DNA of 64,000 bases from Athripsodes cinereus (lineage: Eukaryota; Arthropoda; Insecta; Trichoptera; Leptoceridae), in NCBI GenBank assembly GCA_947579605.1, contig OX388327.1, positions 4,327,122-4,391,121 on the forward strand, read 5' to 3'. This document shows, piece after piece, positions 42,135 through 52,767 of the stretch; position 1 is the stretch's first letter, and each line of letters begins with the position of its first letter. The notes beneath the pieces were generated by a model. That model made no database searches. It had not been told where the DNA came from and saw only the letters and a program-made list of their open reading frames with translations. Position numbers and translations under genes: made by a program.

Positions 42135-42210
42135 ATGATCTTAGAAGTGGAAAGACGGCTCTCTCGCGATGTTCAATCTATAGAAGAACGAAATGCTTGT
42201 TTCAATTTAT
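42135..42210. repeat. MITE family 2 half copy
   Basis: AAGTGGAAAGACGGCTCTCTCGCG-like and GAAATGCTTGTTTCAATTTA are one diverged arm of the palindromic element. Confidence 0.4.
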
Positions 42211-42214
42211 TCTG

Positions 42215-42445
42215 TTATTTTTATACCATCAAGGCGTATCACACAAGTGAGGTAGCCAACAGACCAGCTGCATGTAATATACATGCAAGCTATTCTCTCA
42301 ATGTCAAAAAAGATAAAGAATGGGTGGCAAGCCTCATCGCTGAATTAAAGATGTAAAATATCTTTATTTTTTCTGTCTTATTTACAGGACACTCGAAAAC
42401 TAAAAAGAGTGGGACAACAATTATTTGCCGGGTGCTCCACAAACA
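42215..42445 (-). repeat. R3 retroposon copy
   Basis: TATACCATCAAGGCGTATCA, GAGGTAGCCAACAGACCAGC, CATGCAAGCTATTCTCTCAA, CTCATCGCTGAATTAAAGAT, TACAGGACACTCGAAAACTA and TTGCCGGGTGCTCCACAA, nearly complete. Confidence 0.8.
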
Positions 42446-42504
42446 AGATTTTTTTTTAATTTATCCAATTATGGAATTCTACTATTTGTGTACATAAAAC
42501 TGTG

Positions 42505-42851
42505 AAAATTTCTCTCTATAAAATGCCTAAATTTCTCTCTATAAAATGTCTAAATTTCTCTCTATAAAATGACTTACTTTCTCTCTATAAAATGTCTTTA
42601 TTTCTCTCTGTAAAATGTCTAAATTTTTCTCCATAAAATGTCTAAATTTCTCTCTATAAAATGACTTAATTTCTCCCTATAAAATGTCTAAATTTCTCTC
42701 TTTAAAATGTCTAAATTTCTCTCTATAAAATGTCTAAATTTCTCTCTGTAAAATGTCTAAATTTCTCTCTATAAAATGTCTAAATTTCCCTCTTTAAAAT
42801 GTCTAAATTTCTCTCTTTAAAATGTCTAAATTTCTCTCTATAAAATGTCTT
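42505..42851. repeat. Tandem array, about 15 x 23 bp
   Basis: Units of TAAATTTCTCTCTATAAAAT plus GTC. Variation (TTTAAAATG, CTGTAAAATG, CCTCTTT) shows it is older than the 28-bp and 34-bp arrays. Confidence 0.92.
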
Positions 42852-43149
42852 TTATTTACACCTACATAAAAGGTATATAATAAAAGGTAACTATGTACTA
42901 TTTCTAGTTGAGAATATAATATGTCAATAAAGATTTATTTCCCAGAGCACATTATTTAATTAAGGCTTGTTCACAAATCTCACAATCCCTAAATGACTGA
43001 CTGGTGGAAAATTACGATTTATACATACATTGAGTAAATACACCAATGAATGGTACGTATAACAAATTTACTTTTAACAGCCGAGATGAATAATAAATGC
43101 ACATAAGATTTCCCAACGCTTACGAATTGGCTTCAGGCTGGTTTCTGGT
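42852..43149. other. Intronic sequence, nothing recognised
   Basis: No supported feature. Confidence 0.35.
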
Positions 43150-43585
43150 TTTCTAGTCACACATTAGTTACTTTTTTTATTTTTTTTATTTTTATATCAT
43201 ATAATACACATTAAATACAATTATAAAGTCGCGCCAAATCCATTACAAGATTTGTCGGCGCGTTCATTTTCATAATAACAATATATACATAAATAATTTA
43301 AACCTAACCAAAAGCAGCAAAACATATACTTAATAACTATAGTACAATTTCAATTATATACAAATCCACATTTCAGGAGCCATTCCTTGACAAGTCTTTT
43401 TGTTGCAATCTTGCTACCACATTTCTTAATAGATGTCGGCATCATATTAAGCAATTTAGGCACATTATATTCTAAAGTTCTCTTACCGTATTTATTATTA
43501 TATTTTGGTACCAAATATCCCTCATTTGATCTGAATCTAGTATGATGAGCGTGTCGCGGTCTTGTTTTATATTCATCCTTCAAAA
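43150..43585 (-). mobile_element. Jockey/I-like LINE C-terminal fragment with 3' UTR
   Basis: The minus frame 43350-43583 (77 codons) reads HHTRFRSNEGYLVPKYNNKY, GKRTLEYNVPKLLNMMP and KWLLKCGF-like VKEWLLKCGFVYN, the last segment of Jockey/I-type ORF2 proteins (THxTRxR, Y..P.L.N.LP, L...L). The sequence 43150-43349 would be its 3' UTR with a T/A-rich end. No RT core. Confidence 0.65.
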
Positions 43586-43886
43586 AATGATTTTATGTAC
43601 ATCCATTTATCATTTTCGGCACCCTTGGACAACGTTCGCCATTTTCCATTTCAATTCCATCCATCACTTTCGGTGTCTTTGATTGCGAAAACCGATTTTA
43701 ATTCCACTCATCCACTTTTGGTGTCCATGGATAAAGTTCACCAATTTCACAATTCTCACTATTACGATTCAAGGTCCACCAATCGACAAATATTAATACA
43801 AAACATGGAAGCAACAATTTTTTTCGGAATCAACAATTTTTCGATTTATTTTATGAAGAAACAATTTTTTACTTTAAAAAAAAAAA

Positions 43887-44040
43887 AATTATCTGGGTTT
43901 TCGTTATAAACCAAAATACAATTTTATACACCTTTCACAGTAAGCTAAAAGCTTGTGTCGTGTAAAGGGAGTTTGCCGGCACCTGGGATCGAACCACGGA
44001 CCTTATGTGCACGAGGCCGAGACTCTACCTCCAACTCAAT
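43887..44040 (-). repeat. SINE-2 copy
   Basis: On the minus strand GGAGGTAGAGTCTCGGCCTC, box B GGTTCGATCCC (plus coordinates about 43987-43998), GGTGCCGGCAAACTCCCTTT and AGCTTACTGTGAAAGGTGTA. Confidence 0.8.
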
Positions 44041-44099
44041 TTTTTTAAATTTTCCCATTTAAAATAATAATAGTGACGTAATTTCGAATTATAAAGTCA

Positions 44100-44425
44100 T
44101 TGTCAATCTAATTAATACGGAATTTTATTGGGCATGTCAGGAGGTGTCCAGTGTCTTGCTCCTCTCCACAGTCACACGCCGTGCTCTCAGCCAATCCCCA
44201 TCTCTGGAGATTCTTTCTAGTGCGTCCCACTCCTGTTCTGATTCTGTTGAGGGTTTTCCACATCGGCCATGGTATTTGACATGCCCAATGGCTCCCAGAC
44301 AGTGTCACTGGGAGGAATTCGTGGGACGAACTCACCTAGGGGGAGCTGCAAGAGAGGTCGTTGCTTTCTGGGAGGGAATGGGAGTGTAGATGTGAATTTG
44401 GTGTTTTTGTTATTTGTCGTTGCTG
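44100..44425 (-). mobile_element. LINE C-terminal zinc-knuckle fragment
   Basis: The minus frame 44108-44335 reads WKTLNRIRTGVGRTRKNLQR, WGLAESTACDCGEEQDTGHL and LTCPIKF, the R-x-RTG-x-G and C-x-CG...H...C module at the end of R1/Jockey-like ORF2. The upstream part (44336-44425) shows the LGEFVPRIPP-type codons in another frame. Dead copy. Confidence 0.75.
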
Positions 44426-44531
44426 ACCGACACGAAAAGAAGAAGAAGACGGAATTTTATAAAATAAATGTCAATTCAATCAGTATATATTTATCTTGTT
44501 TGTTTATATGGCGTCATAATATTTCTTTACC

Positions 44532-44605
44532 TTTGAACTTGGCACAAATCGTCCCACAAGGGACGGGATACCGTAATCTTATAAATAATAATAGTGATAA
44601 TATTT
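44532..44605 (+). repeat. 3' end scrap of the 38135 LINE family
   Basis: TTGGCACAAATCGTCCCACA, AGGGACGGGATACCGTAATC and a TTATAAATAATAATAG tail repeat 38490-38545. Confidence 0.75.
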
Positions 44606-45047
44606 CTATAACTTTGGCGGTCTATTACTGAATTGTTTACCCTATATTGTATTGAACTGAGAATGCGTGGGTGTAGTAGGTACAGTAGTACACCGCGACA
44701 TGGCACACTTACTCAAGTGACAAAACCTTAAGCACCCTCTGCCTACCATACATATTATACTTGTTTCACTGTAGAGATATACCTAAATAGGTATAATAAT
44801 TATAATTATATATTATGATACGTAATATTTAGGAAAGATATATTTGCAGGAAATACATAGAAATTTGGATATTTCCGTAATATGATAATTTTCATAACAT
44901 TTTTCAGATATAAGAGACTTTTATTTATTTATTTATTTATTCACAATCATACGCCAACGGGCATAACATTATGATTATTATATAATCCTGTCAGTAAGGC
45001 TATAAAATAATTTAATGATTTGAATGTTGATGTCGATATTTTCAACA
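44606..45047. other. Intronic AT-rich sequence, nothing recognised
   Basis: TTTATTTATTTATTTATTT at 44922-44940 followed by CATACGCCAACGGGCATAAC may be a minus-strand LINE 3' end. Confidence 0.4.
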
Positions 45048-45225
45048 TAACATACAATGATTTTATCGCCAGGATAGAGACTCACTCTCCTTTGATTCTG
45101 TTTCTTTTTTATATATATCTTTTGTGTGTGTTTTTTTTTTAATTTTTTCTGCTGAGATCGCCTTGGTCAAAAGCTGTTATGGTTTTAGTGTAGGGTGATA
45201 TTTTTAGAATAATAATAATGCTAAG
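45048..45225 (+). repeat. R5 retroposon copy with AATAAT tail
   Basis: TTTTATCGCCAGGATAGAGA, CTGCTGAGATCGCCTTGGTC, AAAAGCTGTTATGG and GGGTGATATTTTTAGAATAA. The same text occurs inverted at 62791-62990. Probably a LINE 3' UTR. Confidence 0.65.
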
Positions 45226-45389
45226 AATATTAAAAAAAAAATTATTGTTACACCTGATATGGGCACAACGCGCACGGATTTTTGGGATCATATAATGATT
45301 CTCCAATCGAGATTAGTTTTGTCATTATACTATATAACTATAAAAATAATAAATAATTTATCCTGCACCCCATTACATCAGGCATAAAT

Positions 45390-45540
45390 ATATTTATTTA
45401 TTTATTTTGTTCTTCACTGTACATTGTTTTCAATAATACAAATTAAAACAGCATAATAAAAATATCAGTTATATACAATTCAGTGCAAAGAGGGCGAGTT
45501 TATCGCTAAAATGCAATGTCTTCAAACTAACCCGGTGGTG
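45390..45540 (-). repeat. CR1-like LINE 3'-UTR copy
   Basis: TTTATTTATTT, CTTCACTGTACATTG, GGGCGAGTTTATCGCTAAAA and GTCTTCAAACTAACCC. Confidence 0.7.
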
Positions 45541-45794
45541 TGTTGCCCGGATCACCCACTCCTAGCCCACGCCCACCCTGGCACCCCTGAATCATTTGAC
45601 GAATTCATTTAATACGTGTATATCCTAAAGAAGAATCCTGGAGGCACTGCATCTCGAATGACGAGGTTTTAAATAGAATCGAAAGAGGAATGCATATTAT
45701 TATGATCAAGAGATCAAGACAGGTTAAATAAAAATTATGTGAAATTAGCTATGAGTGACATGACAGTTGTAACCTTTGCGTCACTTCCTTTACG
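45541..45794. other. Unassigned, partly GC-rich sequence
   Basis: 45541-45595 (CACCCACTCCTAGCCCACGC) is GC-rich against the background but has no domain or splice signals I can support. Confidence 0.35.
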
Positions 45795-46100
45795 TGATAC
45801 GCAACTTATATCATCCAGGTAATCTCGTCGTGATCGCCCCCTATGATTGTACCTTCAGCCATCCTTTCTATTATTTCTTGTAGGAGGTTTTCGTGTCGCA
45901 TTATATGGTCAATCCGTCTAGCGCATTTTTCTGAGATGATCTTGAGCAGGTGCCTTTCTCCTTCGACTCTGTAAAGAACTTCGTCATTAGAGATGTTATC
46001 CTTCCAAGATATTCGAAGAACTCTTCTGTAGGACCACATCTCAACCGCGTCTAGTTTCTTTTAATTTCTTTCAGATAGGCACCATGTCTCGCCAAAATCA
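45795..46100 (-). mobile_element. LINE-C 3' fragment
   Basis: The minus frame 45806-46039 has MWSYRRVLRISWKDNISNDE, EGERHLLKIISEKCARRIDH and IIERMAEGT, matching LINE-C residues about 45-105. GETWCLSER lies just upstream behind a frameshift near 46055. Confidence 0.8.
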
Positions 46101-46160
46101 GTAGGTTTGAAATGTTGTAATTTTTTCTAAAAGATTTTTCAATAGATGTAGATTGCTAAT

Positions 46161-47345
46161 TATTGTCTTTCCTACTCTTGTGAGCAAGACTAAGTTTAAT
46201 TAAAAAAGTTTTAATTAATAAATTAATAATATTTGTAATAATACAACTCTTTAAAGTCTACGCCTTGTATCGATTTGAATTCAATATTAATTTTATATTT
46301 ATATAATAAAACATACAATGAAAATCGAATAAAATAAATATTTAAACACTCAGTGATATAAGAAACTTTAAGCCGTATTCAGAAGCAAGGAATAACTGTT
46401 ATTCTAAGTGTCAGACCTGACTAAGTAACATTTTATTTACAAATAGAAATACTTTTTTTCCAACTTTATGTCTGTCCTCATTAATCCTTATTATAAATGT
46501 CAAATGGGCAACAGGCAACAGTTAGCAGAATGTGTAGACTTAACTTATAGTAGACTTATTGTCTTTCCTACTCTTGTGAGCAAGACTAAGTTTAATTAAA
46601 AAAGTTTTAATTAATAAATTAATAATATTTGTAATAATACAAGTCTTTAAATTCTACGCCTTGTATCGATTTGAATTCAATATTAATTTTATATTTATAT
46701 AATAAAACATACAATGAGAATCGAATAAAATAAATATTTAAACACTCAGTGATATAAGAAACTTTAAGCCGTATTCAGAAGCAAGGAATAACTGTTATTC
46801 TAAGTGTCAGACCTGACTAAGTAACACTTTATTTACAAATAGAAATACTTTTTTTCCAACTTTATGTCTGTCCTCATTAATCCTTATTATAAATGTCAAA
46901 TGGGCAACAGGCAACAGTTAGCAGAATGTGTAGACTTAACTTATAGTAGACTTATTGTCTTTCCTACTCTTGTGAGCAAGACTAAGTTTAATTAAAAAAG
47001 TTTTAATTAATAAATTAATAATATTTGTAATAATACAAGTCTTTAAAGTCTACGCCTTGTATCGATTTGAATTCAATATTAATTTTATATTTATATAATA
47101 AAACATACAATGAAAATCGAATAAAATAAATATTTAAACACTCAGTGATATAAGAAACTTTAAGCCGTATTCAGAAGCAAGGAATAACTGTTATTCTAAG
47201 TGTCAGACCTGACTAACAGTAACATTTTATTTACAAATAGAAATACTTTTTTTCCAACTTTATGTCTGTCCTCATTAATCCTTATTATAAATGTCAAATA
47301 ATGTCAAATGTGCAACAGGCAACAGTTAGCAGAATGTGTAGACTT
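46161..47345. repeat. Tandem array, 3 x 396 bp
   Basis: GTCTTTCCTACTCTTGTGAG begins units at 46165, 46561 and 46957, a constant 396-bp period. Units share CTACGCCTTGTATCGATTTG, GCCGTATTCAGAAGCAAGGA and CATTAATCCTTATTATAAAT with very few differences. The third has a 3-bp and a roughly 10-bp insertion. No ORF. A satellite trimer or recent tandem duplication. Confidence 0.95.
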
Positions 47346-47359
47346 GACAAATAAATGTT

Positions 47360-47970
47360 TTTTGCACGCATCGCGTAGTTGGAGCGGATGTCTTTGGTGA
47401 CTCACTAACAGGGTTCAGGAAGTGTGTTTAGTGTTGTGGAATTCTCAAGAAATAATTTTGGGAGAAATTTACCGAGTAATTTCTCGGTAAATTTATCGAA
47501 GTAGAGAATTTTTTTATTTTTTATTTAACAGTATAATAATAATAATAAATACTTTGTTCAATCAATCAATAACAATGTACAAATGTTGAGACAATTTATC
47601 ACCAATTAATTATGGAAACAAAAAAATGTTAGGTACCTTCATAGAAAAAAGTGCTAATAACTGATGTAAAATCTTGATGTATGACACCCCACATGCCCAT
47701 ATTTAAGTTAAAAAAGAATTGCAGGTACGTACATGGAAAAAAGTGTTAAAAACCTCTGATTTGGGCCTTACTCAGCCCCACAAATTTTGGATCAATCAGG
47801 TTGGCTGCGAAAAGTACTGGGCGAAAGATCATAATACACTAAGAAAAATTATGGAGAGAAATTTCAGATGAGAAATTCTCGGAGAAATTTCTCGTTCTCG
47901 AGAAATTTCTTTGGAGAATTTTGTATTCTCACATCACTAAGTGTGATGCTGCCAATTTGAATGTTCTTGT
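47360..47970 (+). mobile_element. Jockey-like LINE scrap split by a hAT MITE
   Basis: CGCGTAGTTGGAGCGGATGT, CTTTGGTGACTCACTAACAG and GGTTCAGGAAGTG match the 29003-29272 frame in the other orientation. The match continues after the MITE with GATGCTGCCAATTTGAATGT, so this piece was intact before the MITE entered. Confidence 0.7.
47421..47947. mobile_element. hAT-like MITE (511 bp) with 8-bp target duplication
   Basis: The element 47429-47939 begins TAGTGTTGTGGAATTCTCAA and ends TTCTCACATCACTA. AGTGTGTT (47421-47428) and AGTGTGAT (47940-47947) are the duplicates, with one mismatch. It is the inverted relative of 31586-32071. Confidence 0.88.
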
Positions 47971-48208
47971 AGGTTAAGTTTATAGGTTTAACTTATTAAT
48001 TAAAGTTATATTTCTTAATTTATTGCTTTATCTTTTTATAATTAATTATTGTTTACGGTAATGAGAGTCTAGTTTACTAGATTTGCATTGGGCGGGTTCT
48101 GTTGGTTTGTTGTTTATCCTTATATTTACTTTTTTTACACGCTTAATTGGGGATTGGCCTAGCCAGATCAATGTGTCTTTTTTCTTACTTATATTACTGT
48201 TTTGTCAA

Positions 48209-48211
<3 letters not shown>
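47971..48211. other. Intronic sequence, nothing recognised
   Basis: No supported feature; the ORF at 48083 ends in the GT repeat. Confidence 0.35.

Positions 48212-48273
<62 letters not shown>
48212..48273. repeat. TG dinucleotide microsatellite
   Basis: About 31 uninterrupted TG units. Confidence 0.95.
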
Positions 48274-48275
<2 letters not shown>

Positions 48276-48379
48276 TGTAGAATAAATAAATAAACAGTTG
48301 TCATTTGAAAATTAATATTTTTTTTAAGAACAATATTCATAGAGACAAAATAATGAAATTATCGGCATTTAAAATACAT

Positions 48380-48548
48380 ATATCTGGGTATTTATTATAA
48401 ACCCAAATACAACTTTATAGACCTTTCACAGTAAGCTACTAAAAGCTTGTGTCGTGAAAGGGGAGTTTGCCGGCACCTGGTATAGAACCAAGGACCCCTT
48501 GTTCACGAGGCCGAGACTCTACCTTCAGTAGGCTACCGACGAACTCAA
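48380..48548 (-). repeat. SINE-2 copy
   Basis: On the minus strand TTGAGTTCGTCGGTAGCCTA, GAGTCTCGGCCTCGTGAACA, a mutated box B, GGTGCCGGCAAACTCCCCTT and GCTTACTGTGAAAGGTCTAT. It ends ATAATAAATACCCAGATATA. Confidence 0.8.
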
Positions 48549-49085
48549 TGCAAAAATATTTTTTTCTTTACACAATGTGTACACAAGATTATTTTGTATA
48601 AATTGTTTTATTGTTTAAATTTATTTCGGTGGATGGCGCCCGTAGTGGCTGCCTGAAACCTCTGACGTCTCATATTTAAAAATTACAATATTGTCTAATA
48701 ATGATTCAAAATAACAAAATTTTAATACAGTGTTTTTAGTTTCAATAGTTTAATAAGGATAATTGTTTTTCAAGTGTTAAATTACTTTCAAACTAATTAA
48801 AAATTACAAATTTAAAAACAAATGAACTAGTGGATAAAATTTGTGACAATAATTATAATACCTACAATTAGAACTCACATAATTGTTTCATATTTCAAAT
48901 TTGTGACAGTTAGAAATACATTAATTATTTTTAATAGTTAAATTAAATTCATAAAATATATTAAAATTTGATAAATAACAATAAATAAATTTAAAAATGT
49001 GCCCTTGCGGTGGTTTGTACCACAAAACGGCGCTCAATAAATTGTCCAGATTACTATTATTATTATTAAATTTAACACATGGAAT
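48549..49085. other. Intronic AT-rich sequence, nothing recognised
   Basis: Around 49000-49060, GTGCCCTTGCGGTGGTTTGT and GCGCTCAATAAATTGTCC may be a decayed 3' UTR with a TATTATTATT tail. Confidence 0.35.
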
Positions 49086-49089
49086 TAAC

Positions 49090-49540
49090 ATACAAGGCTT
49101 AAGTTTTCGAGTGTCCTGTAAAAGTCAGGTGTTCGAAAAAATACAGACATTTTACATTTTAAACTCAGCGATGTAATTTTATTTATTTATAACAATACAC
49201 GGCGTGAGCCTTTCTCATGTTAATGAAACAGTTCAATAATAGACAACAAAACACACGCAACAATCAGAAAATCACAAGTCAAGATCATAATTTTTTGTAT
49301 AAAGACAGTTATCAAACAAAAAAAGTCAATAAAATAAATAAATGCAAAACAGAAGAAGTCAATTGGAAACAATAGGTCTACACAAAATAAATTTCGTTAA
49401 ATATGTCAATACAAGCAAAGACAAATATGTAATAAAAAATTAGTCAACCTGAACGTCTTAATTTCTTGATGACACGGAGAGGACGGCTGGTCTGCTGGCT
49501 TACCCACATGTGGGATAAGCTGAGATGGAATAGTAATATG
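49090..49540 (+). repeat. R3 retroposon split by an R7 insert
   Basis: Left part 49098-49175: TTTTCGAGTGTCCTGTAAAA, AGTCAGGTGTTCGAAAAAAT, AAACTCAGCGATG. Right part 49441-49540: AACCTGAACGTCTTAATTTC, ACACGGAGAGGACGGCTGGT, CCCACATGTGGGATAAGCTG and a TAG tail. Between them is an R7-type segment (TTTATTTATTT, ATACACGGCGTGAGCCTTTC). Confidence 0.7.
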
Positions 49541-49807
49541 TAGTAGTAATTGTTAAAGTAGGTACCACATAAAACGGTTTTGATTTAACCGGGGACAAAA
49601 AGTTCTTTTGTGAGTGCTGTTTATATTTAATCGGGGTTAATAGTTAAAGACGTGTCTAATTATGAAGCCAGATTTAAATGATATGCAATTTCTTTGTGAA
49701 ATTCATTTCTTTGTTAATTTTGTTGCTAAAATCTACAGTTTTATTATTAAGAACAAGTTTAAGTTAAACAAACATTCAGACAAAGTCTTTTACTTTAATA
49801 TTGTATG
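49541..49807. other. Intronic sequence, nothing recognised
   Basis: No supported feature. Confidence 0.3.
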
Positions 49808-49809
49808 TA

Positions 49810-50327
49810 CAGTCGATTCCGCTTAATTGGGACACATCGGGACTTGGGCATTTTGTCCCAATTAAGCGGCTGTCCCAATTAAGCGAATTTCACATTTTTT
49901 TTAAATTCATTTACTTGGTTTTGGCAACTAAGGCAATCACACATAAAATCAAACAATGCATATTTTTTTCAATAATTTTATTTCATAAACTCTCGGAAAC
50001 TGTAAATTACATATAGGTAATATAAATTATCATATAAATTACAAATATGTAATATAATATTTTAAGAAAAAAGATAAATTATTAATTGGAATAATAAATG
50101 GGTATGTTCATATAATTTAATTCAATGCAAAAATGAGTCAAGTGAAGTCTGTCTTTTGTTTTTGTAACATTTTACTTCTACAAAATCAACACAAAATTAA
50201 ATTTACTGTCCCAATTAAGCATACAAATTTACTATTGGTTTCTTGGTTTGGTTTCTGTTCTTTGAGATTTGTCCCAAATAAGCGGCTGTCCCAATTAAGC
50301 GGTGTCCCAATTAAGCGGAATCGACTG
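49810..50327. mobile_element. pogo/Tigger-like MITE (518 bp)
   Basis: TIRs CAGTCGATTCCGCTTAATTG and its inverse CAATTAAGCGGAATCGACTG. Behind each TIR the motif TGTCCCAATTAAGCG recurs (49855 and 49870 on the left; about 50208, 50267, 50287 and 50303 on the right). TA precedes the left end; the right flank is TG, so one side of the TA duplication has probably mutated. These ends are known from pogo/Tigger elements of invertebrates. No transposase. Confidence 0.85.
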
Positions 50328-50590
50328 TGTTATATAATATTATTATGTACTATGCAAAGCTTCAGTAAAGCGCTCCTAGCGAATTTGAATCCGAAATAAT
50401 TAAATTTATGCCACTATGTATTATACTATGATATAATATTTGCAGAATCAGGCACTTGTAGCGTGGTACAGAACAGCGCATATCTTTTTATCAGAACCAA
50501 AACTAAACAATGTCACAAAATGTAATTTTTCAGAATAGTCAACAATTTCTCTTATCTATGGAAAAAATTACTAAAAGTCGAAACCGGTCA
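50328..50590. other. Intronic sequence, nothing recognised
   Basis: No supported feature. Confidence 0.3.
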
Positions 50591-50593
50591 CTA

Positions 50594-51068
50594 AAGGGGC
50601 GTTCACATTTGTTCACCTTCAGTGATCACTCCGGATGATCCTCCAAGATGAACAGGTGTGAACAGGCGTTTCATCAATAGTGATCACTAGCGATGACGGA
50701 GGAAAGAGATTATCACTCGTCATAATTTTGATGAAAGGTCCTTTAACTGAAACGACCATAAACAAGTTTTATCTTGTTATTTGTTTAATTGTCTATGAAT
50801 TTGTATTGAATGTCAGAATCATGTACAAAATTATTATGCAGTCGAGAGCTATATTAATTTATTTTAAGTGTTATTTTTCATTTTTGAATTTGTTTTATTA
50901 TTTTTATACGAAAATACGTCAAACTACATACAACATGAGTGAGAGTGTTGACATGGCAGTGAGAGCATAGGATGAACAAATGTAAACAGGCGTGTTCACT
51001 TTCGATGAACAGGTTTGACCCTGACACTTTGGATGATCATCCAAAGTGAAGCAATGTGAATGCTACTT
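50594..51068. mobile_element. MITE with GTTCAC-rich inverted ends
   Basis: Left end GGGGCGTTCACATTTGTTCA and right end, inverted, AGTAGCATTCACATTGCTTC; both followed by GGATGATCxTCCAA and repeated TGAACAGG blocks. The interior (50690-50960) is AT-rich without a transposase. The left end recurs inverted at 62691-62790. Confidence 0.65.
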
Positions 51069-52679
51069 AATCAATATTTTTTTAAGTTAAACTAAAACCA
51101 ATTGTGTTTTTTCTATAACATGGAGTTTTACAAAATTACCGCCGACTAAAATAATAGTTTATTTATTTTTTATTTATTTATTTACAAATCCACGGCTTGA
51201 ACCTTTTGCATATTACGCAATACATAGAAAAATATACAATAATAAATTTCTCATTCCCAACACAGTAGGAGCAAGACAAAAACAAAAATAGGCAAAGAAC
51301 AAATAAAAAATGGGAATTAATTCATACCTAATAAAAATAACTTTATTCAAATCACAAAATATTGGAGTGTTAGTTAAGAATGTCAATGAAGTTCCACCAT
51401 GTTCAGGATAGTTGTCAACCAGAACCTTGAAGGGATCTAGAAAAAGCAATTTTAAATGTTGGCAATGACGAAATGTGAAAACAATGTCCCCGAAGAAAGA
51501 GCTATATAATTTCCGCACGACCTTTTGGAAGTTTATATTAATATTGTACGTAATTTGTGTGACATTATTGAAGTCGAAAAGTGTTCAAGTGAACCTATTG
51601 CAAATATCACAACACAACAAATTTTCAAGATGGTGAATGTGTTATCGGAAAGAGCAGCCCCTTTAGCAAAAACGATAAAACATACAATTTTCAACAAGTT
51701 TGGTACACAAACTCTCAAAACTTGTTGACCCTACGAACATTTTGATTTGATAAAATATGAAAACAAATATTAATTACGAATATCAAACTTTAACTTAAAA
51801 AAAAACTCGATTTTAGCTTCATAGTATTCGTTTATAAAAAAGCATATTTCTATAAATTGAATTCGGGGGTTTGTTTGGTACATAAACGCACGAGAATCCT
51901 AAAAAAAATCATATATTTATTCTGATATTGAGAATATTTAGATAGTTATTACAAGTATAGAACAAAAAAATTCTACTTTTTTTTGTTTTTTTCATGGATA
52001 TTGACCGACTTAAAAAATTATTTTAATAAAATTTCTCATATTTTGAAACCAAAAATCACCACATGAACTCAATTTTTTGTATACTAAAAAAAGTTTGCTA
52101 AAATCTATAGTATTTATGTGCTTGATAGAATGAATAAAAAAATATATATTTTACAAATAATTTGTATTTTGATGTAACAAAGAGTACCTAAATAAATCTC
52201 GTCAGTCTGCGATTTATTTATTTTTTATTAAAAAACTACTATTGGTAATAAATATTTGATTTTTTATTTTATCAAATCAATATGTTCGCAAGGGTAAACA
52301 AGTTTAGGCAGTTTTTCTGTCAAATTAGTTGAAAATAGAAAAATTGACCGTTTTTGCTAAGCGGGGCTTTTAAGCCATAATAATTATTTGTCAAATTATT
52401 TGACATTGCTTAATGCCCCTTCGATGCACAGGTATGAACAATAGTAATTATGTATAATACTTCACTCGCACAATATAAGCACATTAATATAATATCTAGT
52501 AATATAATAACGGAATAATCATATTAGAAACTAGTTCATACATTCGGCACTGCTCAACGAATAAATTAAGTGGAATTGCAATTATTTCATTTACTGCAAT
52601 AGTGTACAAGTAATAGAACATAACATATCTATTTGATGATACAATAAAAAACACTCAGAATTATAATTATAAATATCTA
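51069..52679. other. Intronic AT-rich sequence with one R7 end
   Basis: 51155-51230 has TTTATTTATTTACAAATCCACGG-type R7 text. ORF 51525-51728 (67 codons: a CDIIEVEKCSSEP stretch) shows no family I know and no splice signals. Nothing else recognised. Confidence 0.4.
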
Positions 52680-52738
52680 TTTTTTCAATAACGCGGCGGC
52701 AGAATTGCCATCCACACTTCTCAGCATTATACAATTTT
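52680..52738 (-). repeat. 3' scrap of the RLE-LINE family
   Basis: CGCGGCGGCAGAATTGCCAT and CCACACTTCTCAGCATTATA repeat 7898-7940. Confidence 0.65.
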
Positions 52739-52767
52739 ATATTTTTTAATACATTTTTATTACTTCT

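Noticed and set aside
48083..48280. 65-codon ORF ending in a Cys-Val repeat
   Set aside because: Its C-terminus is the TG microsatellite; nothing else supports it.
51525..51728. 67-codon ORF with a cysteine-bearing start
   Set aside because: No recognised family, no splice signals, AT-rich flank; chance ORF cannot be excluded.
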